A stretch of 32,381 nucleotides of DNA, taken from positions 1 to 32,381 of the forward strand of contig SXHE01000867.1 of NCBI GenBank assembly GCA_005773755.1, read 5' to 3'. The notes beneath the pieces are model-generated. The model searched no databases and was not told the DNA's origin. It saw nothing but the letters and a program-made list of their open reading frames with translations. Shown piece after piece: positions 16,736-24,564 of the stretch (within the stretch, counting starts at the first letter, position 1; each line of letters begins with the position of its first letter). The translations under genes were made by a program, and so were the position numbers. The stretch is from Planctomycetia bacterium (GTDB lineage Bacteria > Planctomycetota > Planctomycetia > Gemmatales > Gemmataceae).

Positions 16736-17952
16736 GAACCGGTTGCAGTTCCGACCAGATCGCCGAGGGGGCGGTCCGGGTGGCGATCGTACGGCTCGCC
16801 GCCGCGTACCCGTTCCACGCCCGCGTACTGGAGAAGTTCCGACTCGTCCCTTCGCCCGCCGTCGAGACTATGGGGGTCGCCGCGACCGCCGGAGGCGTGT
16901 TGCTGTTCTACAACCCGGAGTTCGTCCGCGGACTGACCGCGGACGTCCGGGGCGGTGTTCTACTGCACGAAGTTCACCACGTCGTACTCGGGCATCTCGG
17001 CCTGGATCCGGCCGACTTCCCCGATCAGTGGGCGTTCATCGTCGCGTGCGAGGTGTCGGTCAACGAGTTCGTCACGTTGCCGCTTCCCGACGGGGTGATC
17101 CGCCTCGAACAGTTCCCCGATCTGCCGCCGATGGAATCGACGCTCGATCGGTACCGCCGGCTCGCGCGAGTGGCACCGAAGGCGCGCTTCACGATCAGCG
17201 GGGTTGGAGGGATGGCCCACCCGGGCGCCGCGGGCGGCAGCTCCGGCAACGTGATCGACAACCACTCGGTCTGGAAAACTGGTGGGGATGATGCAGACGC
17301 TGTCCGAGAGGCGGTCGCGGCACTCCTGAACGAGGCCGCCGTGGAAGCCGGCGGAGTGCCGTCTGAACTCCAGGCCGCCGTGAAGGCGATCGGCCGGGGC
17401 ACCGCGAGTCCGGGTCACATCCTGGCCGGCGGCGCCGACGGCACCCTGGACTGGCGACGGCTCCTCCGCCGGTACATCGGCCGACTGACTCGCCCGCAAG
17501 GCAGCTACTCGCGCCCGCCGCGCCGGTTCCCGCGCTTGATCGGTGTGGTACCCGGCCGGCTCCGACGGCCACGCGACTCGGCCGTGGTGGCGATCCTGGA
17601 TACTTCGGGCAGCATCGACGAGCCGATCATCGAAGCCATCGACGGTGAACTTCAGCGGCTCGCCCGAACCCGGGAGGTCGTCGTCGTTGAGGCGGACTGC
17701 GAAGTTCACCGCACCTACCGCTACGCCGGCCGACTGGAACGCGTTCACGGTCGGGGCGGGACCGACTTCTGCCCGGCACTCGACCGACGGTTCCTGGCGC
17801 CGCTAAAGCCCGAGGTGGTGATCTACTTCACCGACGGGTTCGGCCCGGCGCCGGAGGTGCCCCCGCCCTGGCCGCTCGTCTGGTGTCTGGTGCCCGGGGG
17901 CGAGCCGCCGGCCGAGTACGGCCGGGTGATCCGAATGGACGGGTCGGAGTGA
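16732..17952 (+). CDS. DUF2201-type metallopeptidase-like / VWA protein
   Basis: The 406-residue protein starts in the ATGA overlap with the MoxR gene. The N-terminal domain contains HEVHHVVLGH (residues about 83-92), an intact HExxH zinc site with a further His. The middle is Gly/Ser-rich. The C-terminal domain is VWA-like with a MIDAS motif DTSGS (residues about 290), a GGTDF threonine and YFTDG. This two-domain order is that of DUF2201 proteins, usually paired with MoxR ATPases. The likely role is client binding through the MIDAS metal while the ATPase drives remodelling; whether the HExxH site cleaves anything is unknown. It ends the operon, and a 12-bp hairpin follows at 18018. Confidence 0.87.
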   Translation: MRTGCSSDQIAEGAVRVAIVRLAAAYPFHARVLEKFRLVPSPAVETMGVAATAGGVLLFYNPEFVRGLTADVRGGVLLHEVHHVVLGHLGLDPADFPDQWAFIVACEVSVNEFVTLPLPDGVIRLEQFPDLPPMESTLDRYRRLARVAPKARFTISGVGGMAHPGAAGGSSGNVIDNHSVWKTGGDDADAVREAVAALLNEAAVEAGGVPSELQAAVKAIGRGTASPGHILAGGADGTLDWRRLLRRYIGRLTRPQGSYSRPPRRFPRLIGVVPGRLRRPRDSAVVAILDTSGSIDEPIIEAIDGELQRLARTREVVVVEADCEVHRTYRYAGRLERVHGRGGTDFCPALDRRFLAPLKPEVVIYFTDGFGPAPEVPPPWPLVWCLVPGGEPPAEYGRVIRMDGSE

Positions 17953-18017
17953 TGTCCGCGGGTCTGGCCCGGGCCCGCCTGTGTGTCGAGAAGTGAGTGT
18001 TCGGGTCTTTCAACGCA

Positions 18018-18047
18018 ACGGCCCGCCGGTGCCAGCCGGCGGGCCGT
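18018..18047 (+). terminator. Perfect 12-bp hairpin after the MoxR/VWA operon
   Basis: Arms 18018-18029 (ACGGCCCGCCGG) and 18036-18047 pair perfectly around TGCCAG. It lies 65 bases after the VWA stop and 32 bases before the next start codon. No T run follows, so termination would need another factor, or the hairpin may protect an mRNA end. Confidence 0.55.
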
Positions 18048-18079
18048 CCAAAAACCAGCGAAGAGGAGGGCTCTTCACC

Positions 18080-18226
18080 ATGTGCCATTGTACACGTGTT
18101 CGACCGGGGCGCAACAGCCCAGGGTGGCAACTCCCTGACGATCCGGCCGGTCCAGTGCGTTTTGGAAACACACGCCAGCCGGCCGCTTTCACACACGCCC
18201 TCCGTCACGGGGAGGGCGGGTCGTGA
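18080..18226 (+). CDS. Small 48-residue protein coupled to the SF3 helicase
   Basis: GAGGAGGG (18063-18070) lies 9 bases before the ATG at 18080, and the stop overlaps the GTG start of the helicase gene in a GTGA (18223-18226). Both are strong signs of translation. The product begins MCHC and is rich in Arg, Pro and Gly, with no recognisable fold. It may be a small regulator or partner of the replication helicase, or simply a leader peptide whose translation controls helicase synthesis. Confidence 0.5.
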   Translation: MCHCTRVRPGRNSPGWQLPDDPAGPVRFGNTRQPAAFTHALRHGEGGS

Positions 18227-20172
18227 AACTGACCATCGCCGTTGGGAACATCACCAGAAAGGTGATTTCGCCCGACCTCACGGCCGAATACGCGACCAAG
18301 CTCACCGATGAGATCGCCGCCGAGCCCGACGGTCCGGTCGTGCTGAAGGTCCACAGCTTCGCCGCTTGGCCCGACAGCGCCCGCGCCACGTTCTTCGAGT
18401 TCTGGGCGGCGGTGAAGCAGTCGCGGGCCGTCACGGTCAGGGTCAAGAAAGCGACATACCCGACGCCGCTGGACTTCGTGCTGGCGCAACTCGGGGACGA
18501 ACCATCGCAGGACGAGGTCACCGACTGGTTGACCGAGGCAGCGGGCGCCGTCGCTGCGTGTTACTCACAGGGCGAACGTGCCGCGTGCGCGCAGGCCGTC
18601 GCGCAGCACCTTCAGAAAGTCGGCTTCGGCGGAATCACCGAGCCCGAGTTCCTCGCCCAAGTGGCGGAAGCTGCGGGGGAGACTGACTCCGGCTCGAAGG
18701 GCCAGGGGCCGAACCCCACCCTGCTCGCGAACGACTTCGTCGAACGGCACCGGGCGACGATCACGGTCGGGCCGCTCGCGGCGGACGCGCGGACGCTCCA
18801 CTTCTTCGGCGGAACCTTCTACGAGTGGGACCGCGCCTGGAAGGAGATCAAGCCCGAAGAGATGCGGGCGCTCGTTACCCGCGACCTTCAGGACCACTCC
18901 GGGGTGCCGCGGGTGACCACCCAACTCGTCGCCAACGTGCTGCTGAACCTGCAGGGGCTCTGCGTCGTCGGCGGGGCGGATCAGCCGCTGCCTGTTTACG
19001 TCGAGGAGTACGGCCCGCCGACCCGGAGCACCCGGCGAAAGGTGCTGGTACTCCGGAACGGCATGATCGATCTCGAAGCGATCGCGGCCGGTTCGGAGTC
19101 AAAACTCCTCCCGCACGACCCGCGGTGGTTCGGATCCTCGGTCCTGCCGTTCGACTTCGACCCGGGGGCGACGTGTCCGGAGTTCAAGGTGTTCCTCCGC
19201 CAGGTACTGGAGCGCGACCCGGAGACGAAAAAGCCGCTCACCAAGGGCGACCGCCGGATGAAACTTCTCCAGGAGTGGTTCGGCTACTCGCTGCTCCCCG
19301 ACGGGCGCTTCCAGAAGTTCCTCCTCATGGTCGGCGACGGGAGCAACGGGAAGGGGGTGATCCAAAACCTGTGGCTCCAGATGCTCGGGAAGGAGAACGT
19401 CGCCCACGTCAGCCTCGACCAGTTGAGCGAGCGGTTCGCGCTCCAGCCGCTCTTGGGGAAGATGGCCAACATCTGCGGCGACCTGTGCGAGATCGACGCG
19501 GTCGCCGAGGGGGTGCTGAAGCGCCTCACCGGCGAGGACAACATCATGGTCGACCGGAAGAACCAGGCTCCGGTCACCATGGCCCCGACGATCAAGTTGA
19601 TCTTCGGTACCAACTCCCTGCCGCGGTTCAGCGACAAGAGCCGCGGTGTGTGGCGGCGGCTCGTGGCCATGCCGTTCCGGGTGGTCGTCCCCGACGCCGA
19701 GCAGGACGAACTGCTCGCCAAGAAGCTCGCCGCCGAGTTGCCCGGCATTCTGAACTGGGCACTGCGGGGGCTGCGGCGGCTGCTTCAGCAGGAGCAGTTC
19801 AGTTCCTGTGTGGTGTGCGCCGAGGCGGCGAAGCGGCACCAACTCGACTGCGACCCGGTCTCGCAGTTCGTGGACGAGAACGGGATCCACCCGCCCCCGG
19901 CCGGCGGCCCTCCTCGGCGGATCCTGAAGGACGAACTGTACAAGAAGTACCGCGAGTGGTGCGAGGGCGGCGGCTACCTGCCGCTGTCGAAGAACCGGTT
20001 CAACCGTCAGGTGGGTCGGCTCGCGGGCGTCCAGGAGTACCGCTCGCCCCAGGCCGAGCCCGACGGCAAGCGGCCCTATTTCTGGACCGGAATTGGAAAG
20101 CCGCTCCCGCTGCCCGCCGGCGCAGACGGCACCGAAGGAGATGAGGACGACCTCACAGAGGAGGCGGCGTGA
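18223..20172 (+). CDS. P4/D5-type SF3 replicative helicase
   Basis: The 649-residue protein starts at GTG 18223. The C-terminal half has the D5/P4 superfamily 3 helicase core: Walker A GDGSNGKG (residues about 370-377), Walker B region NICGDLCEID (about 414-424) and sensor IFGTNSLPRFSDKSRGVWRRL (from about 461), the last containing the arginine finger. The region before it (about 190-360, with TLHFFGGTFYEWDRAWKEI and WFGYSLLPDGRFQKFL) fits the D5 N-terminal domain. No catalytic AEP-type primase domain is evident in the first 180 residues; the separate DnaG-like gene at 20578 probably supplies primase activity. A winged-helix end (about 560-620) follows the helicase. This is the replication initiator/helicase of the element. 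Confidence 0.92.
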   Translation: MKLTIAVGNITRKVISPDLTAEYATKLTDEIAAEPDGPVVLKVHSFAAWPDSARATFFEFWAAVKQSRAVTVRVKKATYPTPLDFVLAQLGDEPSQDEVTDWLTEAAGAVAACYSQGERAACAQAVAQHLQKVGFGGITEPEFLAQVAEAAGETDSGSKGQGPNPTLLANDFVERHRATITVGPLAADARTLHFFGGTFYEWDRAWKEIKPEEMRALVTRDLQDHSGVPRVTTQLVANVLLNLQGLCVVGGADQPLPVYVEEYGPPTRSTRRKVLVLRNGMIDLEAIAAGSESKLLPHDPRWFGSSVLPFDFDPGATCPEFKVFLRQVLERDPETKKPLTKGDRRMKLLQEWFGYSLLPDGRFQKFLLMVGDGSNGKGVIQNLWLQMLGKENVAHVSLDQLSERFALQPLLGKMANICGDLCEIDAVAEGVLKRLTGEDNIMVDRKNQAPVTMAPTIKLIFGTNSLPRFSDKSRGVWRRLVAMPFRVVVPDAEQDELLAKKLAAELPGILNWALRGLRRLLQQEQFSSCVVCAEAAKRHQLDCDPVSQFVDENGIHPPPAGGPPRRILKDELYKKYREWCEGGGYLPLSKNRFNRQVGRLAGVQEYRSPQAEPDGKRPYFWTGIGKPLPLPAGADGTEGDEDDLTEEAA

Positions 20173-20474
20173 GTGCGAGAGACGTCCGGAACGTCCGGAA
20201 TGCAGTTTTCGATTGCGGACGTCACCAACCGTCGGTCCGGCAACAACTTGCGGTGATGTTCGCCGCGAGCCGTCCGGAATCGTCTTGGATTCTGGACGCC
20301 ATTAACAGTCGCCGGCGCAGAGAGTTACGTCGCGTCGTCCGGAATGAATGTCTTCCGCACTGTTCCTTCGAGGAGGAGAGATCGCGGCAGGTGTGGGAGG
20401 AACGCTGGGCGGGGGTTGGGACCGCGAGCGTTCCGGACGGCGTGTTCGGAAGTTCTGGATTTGAAAGACGTTGA
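20169..20474 (+). CDS. Doubtful 101-residue ORF across the iteron-like repeats
   Basis: A GTG at 20169 overlaps the helicase stop as GTGA, which favours translation. However, the Arg/Ser-rich product has no recognisable fold, and much of the frame is made of the CGTCCGGAAT repeats, read as VRN. It may be a genuine coupled small gene or an open frame over a cis-acting repeat region. Confidence 0.3.
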   Translation: MSARDVRNVRNAVFDCGRHQPSVRQQLAVMFAASRPESSWILDAINSRRRRELRRVVRNECLPHCSFEEERSRQVWEERWAGVGTASVPDGVFGSSGFERR

Positions 20475-20506
20475 GGCCGTCCGGAATTGACACGCGAATC
20501 CGGACG
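20183..20506. repeat. Iteron-like CGTCCGGAAT repeats (candidate origin)
   Basis: The 10-mer CGTCCGGAAT is perfect at 20192-20201, 20271-20280, 20336-20345 and 20478-20487, with a 9/10 copy at 20183. Inverted 9/10 copies sit at 20430-20439 and 20497-20506. Seven copies in 325 bases lie between the SF3 helicase and the DnaG-like primase. Short repeats next to a replication initiator are typical of binding sites in plasmid or phage origins. The core TCCGGA is itself palindromic, so a methylation or regulator site is an alternative. Confidence 0.55.
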
Positions 20507-20577
20507 GCGCGCTCACCGGAGCCGATTCCGGGCAAAAACAGGGTCCGAAGTGGCCACAAACTGAGGAGAAATCGACC

Positions 20578-21627
20578 ATGAACGTTCTCAATCCGCCCCT
20601 TTTTGAGGCTCTCACGCGGGAATTCGGGGAGGTCCGGGTCACCGACCAAGGCGCGGCCATGATTGCACGCCACGTCCGGTATCCGGGCGGTCAGGTGCGT
20701 CTCGAGGTGGGTTCGGCCGGGGAGTACTACCGGGTCTGCTGCGCTTTCTGTAACGACACCCGCTTCCGGCTCTGGATCAACCACCGCTGGGGCGTTCCGG
20801 ACCCGAAGACCGGGAGCCGGCACCGGTGGGCAGCCATCTGTTACAACGAGAACTGTCTTGCGCGAGAAGAGAACCGCGTCGAACTGATTCGTCGCGTCTC
20901 GTGGTACGACCGCACGGCCGGTGCCGGGCGGGTGAAAATCCTGCCCGGAAGAGTGACCGAACCGGGCACGCCGAAGCCGCTCCCCCGCGACTTCCTCCGA
21001 CTCAGCGAACTCGATAAGGGGCACCCGGCGCGGGGATACGTTCGGAGCCGCGGCTTCGTTCCCGATCTGATCTCGCAGCGCTGGGGCGTCGGGTACTCCG
21101 AGGCGGGACCGTTCCCCGGTGCGGGAATCGGCCGCCTCGTCATCCCCATCCACCGCGTCACGGAGGACGGCGCGAGGGTGTGGGGTTGGCAGGCCCGAAG
21201 ACTGAATGAGAACGAACACTTGCCCAAATACTTCACCGCGCCCGGCCTCCAGAAGACCGCGTTCCTGTACGGCGCCGAGCGGATCACCGACGGCACCGGC
21301 CCCGTCGTGGTCTGTGAGGGGCCGATCGACGTGTGGCGCTTCGAGCGGGATGCCGTCGCGCTGCTCGGGAATCACATTTCCGACTCCCAGGTGCGCCTCC
21401 TGTGCCGCCTCGCAACCGGTCGCCCGCTCGTCGTGGCCCTCGACGGGGAGGCCCGGGACGAGGCCGAAGTCGTCGTTACCCGACTCCGCCGGGCGCGCGA
21501 GTCCTCGATCCTTCGCCCCGATCCGTCGCCGGTGTTACTAATGCCCTTCCCAGCCGGGCGCGACCCGGCGGACTGTTCACATGAAGAACTGAAACGGCGG
21601 ATGCGCCGACTGCTGCAGACGACGTGA
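20578..21627 (+). CDS. DnaG-like primase (zinc finger plus Toprim)
   Basis: The 349-residue protein starts at ATG 20578 after GAGGAG. Cysteines in CCAFC (about 54-58) and CYNENC (88-93) form a zinc-binding fold like the CHC2 module of phage primases. A short linker with GYVRSRGFVPDLISQRWGVGYSE leads into a Toprim domain: VVVCEGPIDVWRF (from about 243, catalytic Glu), LLGNHIS and VVALDGEARDEA (from about 284). The second acidic motif reads DGE rather than the usual DxD. It is shorter than bacterial DnaG and has no helicase domain, so it would work with the SF3 helicase upstream to prime replication of the element. The iteron-like repeats lie just before it. Confidence 0.85.
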   Translation: MNVLNPPLFEALTREFGEVRVTDQGAAMIARHVRYPGGQVRLEVGSAGEYYRVCCAFCNDTRFRLWINHRWGVPDPKTGSRHRWAAICYNENCLAREENRVELIRRVSWYDRTAGAGRVKILPGRVTEPGTPKPLPRDFLRLSELDKGHPARGYVRSRGFVPDLISQRWGVGYSEAGPFPGAGIGRLVIPIHRVTEDGARVWGWQARRLNENEHLPKYFTAPGLQKTAFLYGAERITDGTGPVVVCEGPIDVWRFERDAVALLGNHISDSQVRLLCRLATGRPLVVALDGEARDEAEVVVTRLRRARESSILRPDPSPVLLMPFPAGRDPADCSHEELKRRMRRLLQTT

Positions 21628-21928
21628 GTGGAGCGATCGCGGCGCGAGCTCTCGATCGCCCGGCGCGACGCGTGCCTCCTCTGTGTAAGCGACGTGGGAT
21701 GCTATGAACGAGGGAAACACAGGGGGGGCCCTTTGCTCCCGAAAACGGTTCCGAAATGGCGAAATCTGGGACCGAAATCCCGGGTTTAGGGACGGAAATC
21801 CGACAGCGGAAGGCCCGTTTTGCACCAGACTGCGGTTCCTCGGTTGTTGAGCAATTGGCTGCTGAGAACCGCTCAGAGGTGGTGCTTCAGACCTGAGTTC
21901 ACTTTCCAACCTTCAGGAGGCAAGCGAC
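21628..21928. other. Gene-free region with CGAAATC repeats before parB
   Basis: No gene is seen. A cluster of near-identical octamers occupies 21739-21800: CCGAAAAC (21739), CCGAAATG (21751), GCGAAATC (21759), CCGAAATC (21772) and CGGAAATC (21793), all in one orientation. GCGGTTC (21832-21838) and GAACCGC (21866-21872) form a loose dyad. These could be operator or partition sites for the ParB-like protein encoded immediately downstream, or a second set of iterons. Confidence 0.4.
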
Positions 21929-22759
21929 ATGGCTGTCGAGACGAAACAGACCACGAAGTGGAAGATCGCCAAGCTCACAGAACACCCGCAACAGGCCGCG
22001 ATGTTCGGCGACGTCGACGAGACCGAACTGGCGGCGCTCGCCGAGCACATGCGTAAGCACGGGCAGCGCGACCCGGTCGAGATCACCTCGTCGGGAGTGA
22101 TCATCGCCGGCCACCAGCGGGTCCGCGCGGCCGTGCGCCTCGGGTGGAAGGAGGTCGCCGTGGTTGTCCGCCGCGATCTCGAGGCCGAGGGACCGGACGC
22201 GGTGGAGCGCCACTTCGTCGAGGACAACTTCGTCAGACGCCAGCTCGGCCCTCTGGCGAAGGCGCGGTGCATCCGACGCCTGATGGAGTTGGAGGAGGGT
22301 GAGACCGTCCGCAGGTTCGGGTTCACGAAGAAGGAGGAACTCAAGGGCCGGATCGCGAAGCGCATGAAGCTGTCCCTCCGCAGCGTCAACCGGTACCTGC
22401 TCCTGCTCGACGCGCCCGATGCGATCCAGGCGGCATTCGACCAGGGCGAGATCTCACTCGTGACCGCCGGGAAGGTCGCGCTCCTCGACAAGGCAGCTCA
22501 AGAAGAGATCGCCAGACGGATCGCCGCCGGCGAGAAAGCGGCAGCCCTCGTTCAGGAACGCGCGCAGACCGGTGCGGCGGACGGGGTGCCCAAGGCGTTC
22601 GGCCGCCTCGTCCGCTCGCTGCGGCGTGAGGTGCCGGTCATCCGCGGGCACCTCGACCGGATCGCGCCTGGCCGATTGCAGAAGGCCGCGGTCTCGGTCG
22701 AAGAGGCCGTCGAACTGCTCAACGAAGTTGTCGCCGCGGGCAACAGACAGTCGCAGTAA
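21929..22759 (+). CDS. ParB-like DNA-binding protein
   Basis: The 276-residue protein starts at ATG 21929 after CAGGAGG. Residues about 8-110 form a ParB N-terminal (Srx-like, CTP-binding in true ParBs) domain: an ELAALAEHMRKHGQRDPVEI segment, then GVIIAGHQRVRAAVRLGW and an ENN-like VEDNFVRR. A KorB/Spo0J-type HTH follows (MKLSLRSVNRYLLLL, FDQGEISLVTAGKVALL). The last 60 residues are helical and may dimerise. ParB proteins spread along DNA for segregation, or act as regulators. No ParA ATPase is encoded nearby, so a regulatory or replication role is as likely as partition. The repeats at 21739-21800 are candidate binding sites. Confidence 0.85.
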   Translation: MAVETKQTTKWKIAKLTEHPQQAAMFGDVDETELAALAEHMRKHGQRDPVEITSSGVIIAGHQRVRAAVRLGWKEVAVVVRRDLEAEGPDAVERHFVEDNFVRRQLGPLAKARCIRRLMELEEGETVRRFGFTKKEELKGRIAKRMKLSLRSVNRYLLLLDAPDAIQAAFDQGEISLVTAGKVALLDKAAQEEIARRIAAGEKAAALVQERAQTGAADGVPKAFGRLVRSLRREVPVIRGHLDRIAPGRLQKAAVSVEEAVELLNEVVAAGNRQSQ

Positions 22760-22938
22760 CCGTCCCGCGGCGCGCGTGACTTCAAACACGCAAATGGGGC
22801 CACACGCCTGTCACAGGACAGCGTGTCCCGTGTGTCCGGACCCGGATCGGCCGGGCCAGTTCGGGTTCTCAAGGGCGAGAGCCGAACCGTTGAAAAGGAA
22901 GGATTCGCCGCACAGCGCCACAACCACAGAGGAATACC

Positions 22939-23844
22939 GTGACGAAGTCGAACCGCGCCGCAGAGACTGTTGCCAAAAAGAAGCCGCGACTGTCGCTGGT
23001 CAGCATGGCCGAGCTGTGCAACGAGAGCACCGCGCCGGACTGGTTGGTGAAGAACGTGATGGCTGCGAAACAGCCGCTCGTGATCGGCGGCCCCGCGAAG
23101 TGCCTCAAGACCTCTCTGGCGCTGGATCTTGCGGTGAGTCTGGCCACCGGCACCCCGTTCCTGGATACGTTCGCGGTAACAGAACGGTGCGACGTGGCCG
23201 TGTTCAGCGGCGAGAGCGGGCGGACCACGATCAACGAGACCGTTCAGCGGATCTGCCGGGCGAGGGACGAGGACCCCGCCGAGTGCGGCGTCCACTGCGG
23301 CTTCCGGCTGCCCCGCCTGGGCAACGCCGCCGACCGCAAGGAACTGAAGCAACTACTCCGCGACCGAAAGATCGGCGTCGTGGTGATCGACCCCCTGTAC
23401 CTGTGCCTCGGCGGGGGGCGGTCGATCTCGGCGGCGAATTTGTACGACGTGGGCGGGATCCTCGCCGCGGTCACCGACGCTTGCCTTCGGGCCGGCGCGA
23501 CGCCAGTGCTCGTCCACCACACGAACAAGAGCGCCGCGGCGGGAAAGGAGTCCCTCGCGCTCTACGATCTGGCCTACTCCGGGGTCGCCGAGTTCGCCCG
23601 GCAGTGGTTGCTGGTCAACCGCCGCACCGAGTACCGGGCCGGCAGCGGGGCGCACGACCTCGTGCTGTCGGTCGGCGGCAGCGCCGGGCACTCGTCGCGG
23701 TGGCGGGTTCTGATCAACGAAGGCCCCGGCGACGCGAAGCGGCGCTCCTGGTCAGTTCGCGCGGTTCGCGACGGAGAGTCGGATAGCATCTCGTCCCGAT
23801 CGCGCAGGCGGAGCAGGAGCCTGTGTGATGCGGGCGAGGTGTGA
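22939..23844 (+). CDS. RepA-like AAA ATPase (AAA_25, hexameric helicase fold)
   Basis: The 301-residue protein starts at GTG 22939 after GAGG. Walker A is GGPAKCLKTS (residues about 49-58), Walker B is VVVIDPLYL (about 148-156), and LVHHTNKS matches the motif 3 region of RecA-fold hexameric helicases of the RSF1010 RepA type. Such proteins unwind plasmid origins or load onto DNA. The last 30 residues are an Arg/Ser-rich tail without clear structure, so the extreme C-terminus could be altered. The element therefore encodes two helicase-like ATPases, this one and the SF3 enzyme at 18223. Confidence 0.85.
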   Translation: MTKSNRAAETVAKKKPRLSLVSMAELCNESTAPDWLVKNVMAAKQPLVIGGPAKCLKTSLALDLAVSLATGTPFLDTFAVTERCDVAVFSGESGRTTINETVQRICRARDEDPAECGVHCGFRLPRLGNAADRKELKQLLRDRKIGVVVIDPLYLCLGGGRSISAANLYDVGGILAAVTDACLRAGATPVLVHHTNKSAAAGKESLALYDLAYSGVAEFARQWLLVNRRTEYRAGSGAHDLVLSVGGSAGHSSRWRVLINEGPGDAKRRSWSVRAVRDGESDSISSRSRRRSRSLCDAGEV

Positions 23845-24183
23845 CGGCGACCGGTGCCCGCGGCGTGCGTTGAGGATTCGGTTCGAGAAGCGGCGCGTGG
23901 CGCCTCCAAACCGGCGGTCCAGAGATCAGTTTCGCGATCGTTAAGGCGCCGTTAATCCCCTGAATGGGCTCGAACCGGCACCTTAACCTCGCGTTAGCTC
24001 GCCGAAAGCGGGGGTAAATCGGCCCTGGAGGGCCGCTCGTAGCCCCGAGACAGCCGTCCGCGCCTGTCTCGGGACGCACGCGCTGTTCCGATCTCGCGAA
24101 AAAGGCCGGAAAATGCGACACTGGGACCGTCCGAGTGGTGGCCCCGCGAAGGTGTAGTACAAACGCGACTCCGGGTAACCAAG
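23845..24183. other. Gene-free region with hairpins and TTAA clusters
   Basis: I see no gene in these 339 bases. CCCGAGACAG (24044-24053) and CTGTCTCGGG (24064-24073) form a perfect 10-bp hairpin, preceded by GGCCC-TGGA-GGGCC (24021-24034). GTTAA occurs at 23940 and 23951 around GGCGCC, with TTAAC at 23983. The first hairpin could end the RepA transcript and the rest could be the promoter region of the gene at 24184; neither is proven. Confidence 0.4.
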
Positions 24184-24564
24184 ATGGCCCTCGAAACGCG
24201 CAAGGTCGGCGGCAACGCGTACCTGTACCTGTCCCGCCGTGACGCGAAGACGGGCCGAGTCAGGAAGGTGTACGTAGGGCGCGGGCCGAAGGCCGACGCC
24301 GCCGCGGCTGAGTTGGAGACGCGCCGGAAGAGCCGCGGCGACGAACGCCGCGCAGTCGAGCAGGCAGTCGCCGAACTCCGAGCCGTGGACGCGCTGATGG
24401 CCTCGTTTGGTGAGGCCGCCACGCTGATTATGGAGGCGACGCTCTTCGCCGCAGGGTTTCACCGCCCCAACTTCGGGGTGTGGCGCAAGAGGAGGAACAG
24501 AGATGGCCACGGAGGGCACCGGGGAGCGATCCCCGACCGAGGCGCAGCCGGACGAATTGGCTGA
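24184..24564 (+). CDS. Unrecognised basic protein of 126 residues
   Basis: The product from ATG 24184 begins with a beta-rich, basic segment (NAYLYLSRRDAKTGRVRKVYVGRGPKA) and continues as an Ala/Glu/Arg helix (residues about 38-70). A hydrophobic helix (FGEAATLIMEATLFAAGFH) and a tail overlapping the next gene by 62 bases complete it. The N-terminal 'xYLYxSxR..GRVRKxYVGxGP' pattern recalls small proteins common in planctomycete genomes, whose function I do not know. The overlap and good Shine-Dalgarno of the next gene suggest co-transcription. Confidence 0.6.
   Translation: MALETRKVGGNAYLYLSRRDAKTGRVRKVYVGRGPKADAAAAELETRRKSRGDERRAVEQAVAELRAVDALMASFGEAATLIMEATLFAAGFHRPNFGVWRKRRNRDGHGGHRGAIPDRGAAGRIG

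Noticed and set aside
20183..20506. CRISPR array
   Set aside because: The repeated unit is only 10 bases, occurs in both orientations and has irregular spacing; no cas genes are present.
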